A stretch of DNA of 18,397 nucleotides from Bacteroidota bacterium. GTDB taxonomy: Bacteria > Pseudomonadota > Alphaproteobacteria > Puniceispirillales > Puniceispirillaceae. The stretch covers positions 1 to 18,397 of the forward strand of contig JAACDV010000084.1 in the NCBI GenBank assembly GCA_009936825.1. The letters are read 5' to 3'. Below are positions 16,049 through 18,397 of the stretch, in pieces (the first letter of the stretch is position 1; each line of letters opens with the position of its first letter). The translations under genes were made by a program, and so were the position numbers. The notes under the pieces are model-generated. The model saw only the letters and a list, made by a program, of their open reading frames with translations, was not told the DNA's origin and did not search any database.

Positions 16049-16840
16049 CTAGAGAAATTCAGCAAACCGGTCATCGGCAAGGAAGGTACGTTTACCAATT
16101 TCGGTAATCTTTGCAACCGCCTCTTCATCAAGCCAAGGCGCCGTTGCCGTAGTGAATGACGGGCGCGCTTTAATCCGGGCATACCATGCTGTGGTCTTTG
16201 GATAGCGGCGCTCCCATAACGCTGTCAGACCAATACATTCAATACGGTAGAAATAGGCTGTCAATAAGGCATCGGCAAGCGAGTAGCGATCCCCCATCAA
16301 CCATGGATGATTTTCCAGAGACACCTCGGCCTCTGAGCACATCCGCGCCAATCGTCCCAACGCCACAATCACATAATCAGACGCCGCCCCGTTCTCAACC
16401 AGATCCTTCACCTTGCGGGCGCGGATTTTATCGGGCATCGCCTCCCATCGTGCAGCAAGCTCTTCGGGGGATTTGGCCAGCAACATGGCACGTTGATAGC
16501 TGGAAAAAGTCAGCGTGCTAACACTGTCATGATATTCCAGCGTGTAGATGCCCAAAGTTCGTGTTCGCGCAACATCAACCGGGTTTTTTGGCATCAACGG
16601 GTTATGCTCACTCAGCCCGTCAAGATATTCAGCGATCACACTCGATTCGTGAATCAATTGCCCATCATGATCAATGACCGGAACAATTCTGCGGGGGTTG
16701 ATCTTGGTGAATTCAGGGGTGAACTGCTCACCCTTTGGCAGATCAATATGCCGACTTTCCCATTCAAGGTTCTTTTCGGCTAGAACCAACCGCACTTTAA
16801 CTGAACAGACCGAATTGGCGCCATGATAAAGGATTAGCAT
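16049..16840 (-). CDS. Glutathione S-transferase family protein
   Basis: A 263-residue GST. The N-terminal thioredoxin-like domain has YHGANSVCSVKVRL (5-18), with Ser10 and Cys12 as candidate glutathione-activating residues, the cis-proline block RIVPVIDHDG (51-60) and the gamma-glutamyl-binding HESSVIAEYLD (64-74). An all-helical C-terminal domain follows, with HPWLMGDRYSLADALLTAYF in its core. It is slightly longer than typical (200-240). The ATG is preceded by GGAG (plus-strand CTCC, 16848-16851). The general form recalls the LigF/etherase-like and other bacterial GSTs without a specific match. It could protect against electrophiles or act on a substrate of the adjacent operon. Confidence 0.9.
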   Translation of the reverse strand: MLILYHGANSVCSVKVRLVLAEKNLEWESRHIDLPKGEQFTPEFTKINPRRIVPVIDHDGQLIHESSVIAEYLDGLSEHNPLMPKNPVDVARTRTLGIYTLEYHDSVSTLTFSSYQRAMLLAKSPEELAARWEAMPDKIRARKVKDLVENGAASDYVIVALGRLARMCSEAEVSLENHPWLMGDRYSLADALLTAYFYRIECIGLTALWERRYPKTTAWYARIKARPSFTTATAPWLDEEAVAKITEIGKRTFLADDRFAEFL

Positions 16841-17344
16841 AAATTCGCTCCACAGCGTTGCCGATTGTCACCCTCTATCTACCCGCAAATATAGGTCGTT
16901 TCCAACCAAAAAAGAACTTTACGTTAGGTCCGTTAGCACTTTAGGATAAATTTAACTTACGCATCATCTTTGAAATTCAAGATATCACTTAGCATTTTTA
17001 GAGGACTAAATAACACGGCGGGGGGCTTTGCAACGATCATCGATGTTTATAATCAAGGGAGTCATGATCCAATGATCAAGATAACCGTAGATTATAAAGA
17101 ACCTGAACCCGAAGTTAGATCAAAATAATTTAGGGTTATTAAAGCACTGAACAGGAAGATTGATGCGCCCTTCCTGAAAGCTGAATTTGATATGGAGCTT
17201 GGTTCGGCATCGAACAGAAAACAATTCCTAACAGAACGCGATCTTTGTCAATAAAGATCCTTGCCGACAGAAATATATGTTTAAGCTGTCTTGTTTGCGC
17301 CCAAAACATGACAACAATTTTCGTGGGTCAATTAGGAGAAACTA
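16841..17344. other. 504-bp intergenic region
   Basis: This gap between the divergent GST and TAXI genes is AT-rich relative to its neighbours. It must hold the promoters of both. On the GST side a TATATT-like -10 can be read on the minus strand without a convincing -35. On the TAXI side only the ribosome binding site AGGAG, just upstream of 17345, is clear. Apart from the possible decayed frame listed separately, no RNA gene, repeat or mobile-element end was seen. Confidence 0.6.
16970..17251 (+). pseudogene. Possible decayed open frame with one internal stop
   Basis: One frame reads through this otherwise empty stretch. From TTG 16970 it gives LKFKISLSIFRGLNN and GGFATIIDVYNQGSHDP, with an internal ATG at 17072 (MIKITVDYKEPEPEVRSK). 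It meets TAA at 17126-17128, then continues open as FRVIKALNRKIDAPFLKAEF to a second TAA at 17249-17251. Composition looks protein-like after residue 18, but no ribosome binding site or recognisable family is seen. It may be a remnant of a lost gene or chance; the 5' boundary is arbitrary. Confidence 0.25.
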
Positions 17345-18391
17345 ATGTTGAAATATGGAACCGTTGCAGGTTTAGTTGTGACACTGGGACTGACGTTCAA
17401 TGCGCAGGCACAGGTCAACTTAACCGCAGAAACAGCATCGCCCGGCAGTGCGCCCGGTGTTTCGGTGATCGCACTGTCAGAAGCCGCCGCTAAATATAAT
17501 GTTGCCAATATTCAGGTCAGTGCGGGTCAGACACTAACCAACTCGGTGCAGAATGTCGCCGAAGGAAAATCAGATATTGCCGCCGCCCCTTTCATCCTGC
17601 CATTCCTGATGTCAAAAGGTGTTGGCCCCTATGCCAAGCTTGGCAAGGAAAAGGGCTCAGAACTAACTGGAAAGCTGGCAGTTCTTTATACCTACCGCAT
17701 TTCGGTCCAGGGCCTTTTCGCCTATAACAGCTCAAACGTTGCTGGCTGGGACGGTATCGAAGGCTCGCGCATTTTTAATGGCCCGCCACGCGGTGCAGCG
17801 CTAACCAATGCCCGCCTGCTAATCAAGCTGAATACCGGCCTTGAAGAAGGCAAAGGCTATACCGGCGTTCAGGTTAACTGGGGACAGGCTGTAAAGACCA
17901 TTCAGGACGGTTCAGCTGATGCGTTTGTTCTGCCGATGAGCTTTCCGGACGGACGTATAACCGCCGCGTTGGCGTCAGGCGACATCACCATCTGGTCGCT
18001 GCCAAAGAAGGTCTATAACGGCGAAGCGTTTGGCAAGGTTGGCAATCTTCCGGGAACAGTTCCGGTAACGCTACCAATTGCTGACATGGGATATTCCGGC
18101 GGGGTCACGGTTGTGTCTGAGGATGATCAATTCCGCGGTCCGGGAACAGTTGGCGGCGAAGTCGTCAATGTCAGCATGAGCTTTGATTTGGCAAAATCAC
18201 TGACCAAGGCATTCATCGACGGAATGGATGACGTGTATCGTGCGAAGGCGCCTTTCATGTCGAATGCATGGCATGGTGAAACAGATATTGCCGTGACGGA
18301 CATGTGTGGAGCCAACCCGCTGAAATACCATCCAGGTGCCGTTGCTGCATGGGAAGAAGCTGGCTATAAGATCCCAGACTGTGCAAAGTAA
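17345..18391 (+). CDS. TAXI-family TRAP transporter solute-binding protein
   Basis: A 348-residue periplasmic binding protein of the TAXI type, which works with fused DctQM-like permeases. It has a Sec signal peptide with cleavage at AQA near residue 22. After this, TAETASPGSAPGVSVIALSEA (27-47), SVQNVAEGKSDIAAAP, RGAALTNARLL and GWDGIEGSRIF follow the TAXI layout. Translation starts at ATG with AGGAG 7 nt upstream. It is an entire gene; no permease is visible because the window ends 6 bp after the stop. TAXI ligands include glutamate and other organic acids, but this one is unknown. It is not linked by strand or spacing to the DctPQM operon. Confidence 0.9.
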   Translation: MLKYGTVAGLVVTLGLTFNAQAQVNLTAETASPGSAPGVSVIALSEAAAKYNVANIQVSAGQTLTNSVQNVAEGKSDIAAAPFILPFLMSKGVGPYAKLGKEKGSELTGKLAVLYTYRISVQGLFAYNSSNVAGWDGIEGSRIFNGPPRGAALTNARLLIKLNTGLEEGKGYTGVQVNWGQAVKTIQDGSADAFVLPMSFPDGRITAALASGDITIWSLPKKVYNGEAFGKVGNLPGTVPVTLPIADMGYSGGVTVVSEDDQFRGPGTVGGEVVNVSMSFDLAKSLTKAFIDGMDDVYRAKAPFMSNAWHGETDIAVTDMCGANPLKYHPGAVAAWEEAGYKIPDCAK

Positions 18392-18397
18392 CATCTA

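Noticed and set aside
17058..17080. TGATC-CAAT-GATCA inverted repeat
   Set aside because: Five-bp stem only, with no T-run and no relation to a promoter element; likely chance.

Overview
This 18.4 kb bacterial window has moderate GC and dense, short-spaced genes. Its gene families (TRAP transporters, an ACAD10/11-type acyl-CoA dehydrogenase with its kinase partner, IclR, GST, RutE-like nitroreductase) suggest a free-living, probably marine alphaproteobacterium that scavenges organic acids. The taxonomic guess rests on gene content and style only. No RNA genes, insertion sequences, CRISPR arrays or phage genes were seen.

Layout. (1) 69-2695, +: an overlapping DUF1800/DUF1501 pair, the second with a Tat signal. 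(2) 2734-5768, -: a complete DctPQM TRAP transporter, with a terminator-like hairpin between the binding protein and the permeases. (3) 5769-5976: a divergent control region with a 17-bp palindrome next to a dctP promoter candidate. (4) 5977-9568, +: an IclR regulator, then LeuC-like and LeuD-like subunits of an aconitase-superfamily hydro-lyase and a PEP-mutase/isocitrate-lyase-family lyase. (5) 9695-15283, +: an acyl-CoA dehydrogenase, an APH-like kinase, an AMP-forming acyl-CoA ligase and an unusual 530-residue protein resembling M29 aminopeptidases, ending at a hairpin terminator. (6) 15393-16840, -: a RutE-like nitroreductase and a GST. (7) 16841-17344: about 500 bp with at most a decayed reading frame. 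(8) 17345-18391, +: a TAXI-type TRAP binding protein at the window edge.

Working model (inference): regions 2 to 5 form one catabolic locus under IclR control. The TRAP system imports a carboxylate. The LeuCD-like enzyme hydrates or dehydrates it, and the lyase splits the product into an oxo-acid such as pyruvate and a smaller acid, as in the dimethylmaleate branch of nicotinate fermentation. The ligase, kinase and dehydrogenase trio, which matches LvaE/LvaA/LvaC of levulinate catabolism and the vertebrate ACAD10/11 fusions, would then activate and process a hydroxy-acid. The most novel parts are the LeuCD-like pair, which has lost the family's GDSHT and GSSREH motifs, and the M29-like protein, whose expected metal ligands are shifted towards histidine and which ends in a Cys/His-rich tail.
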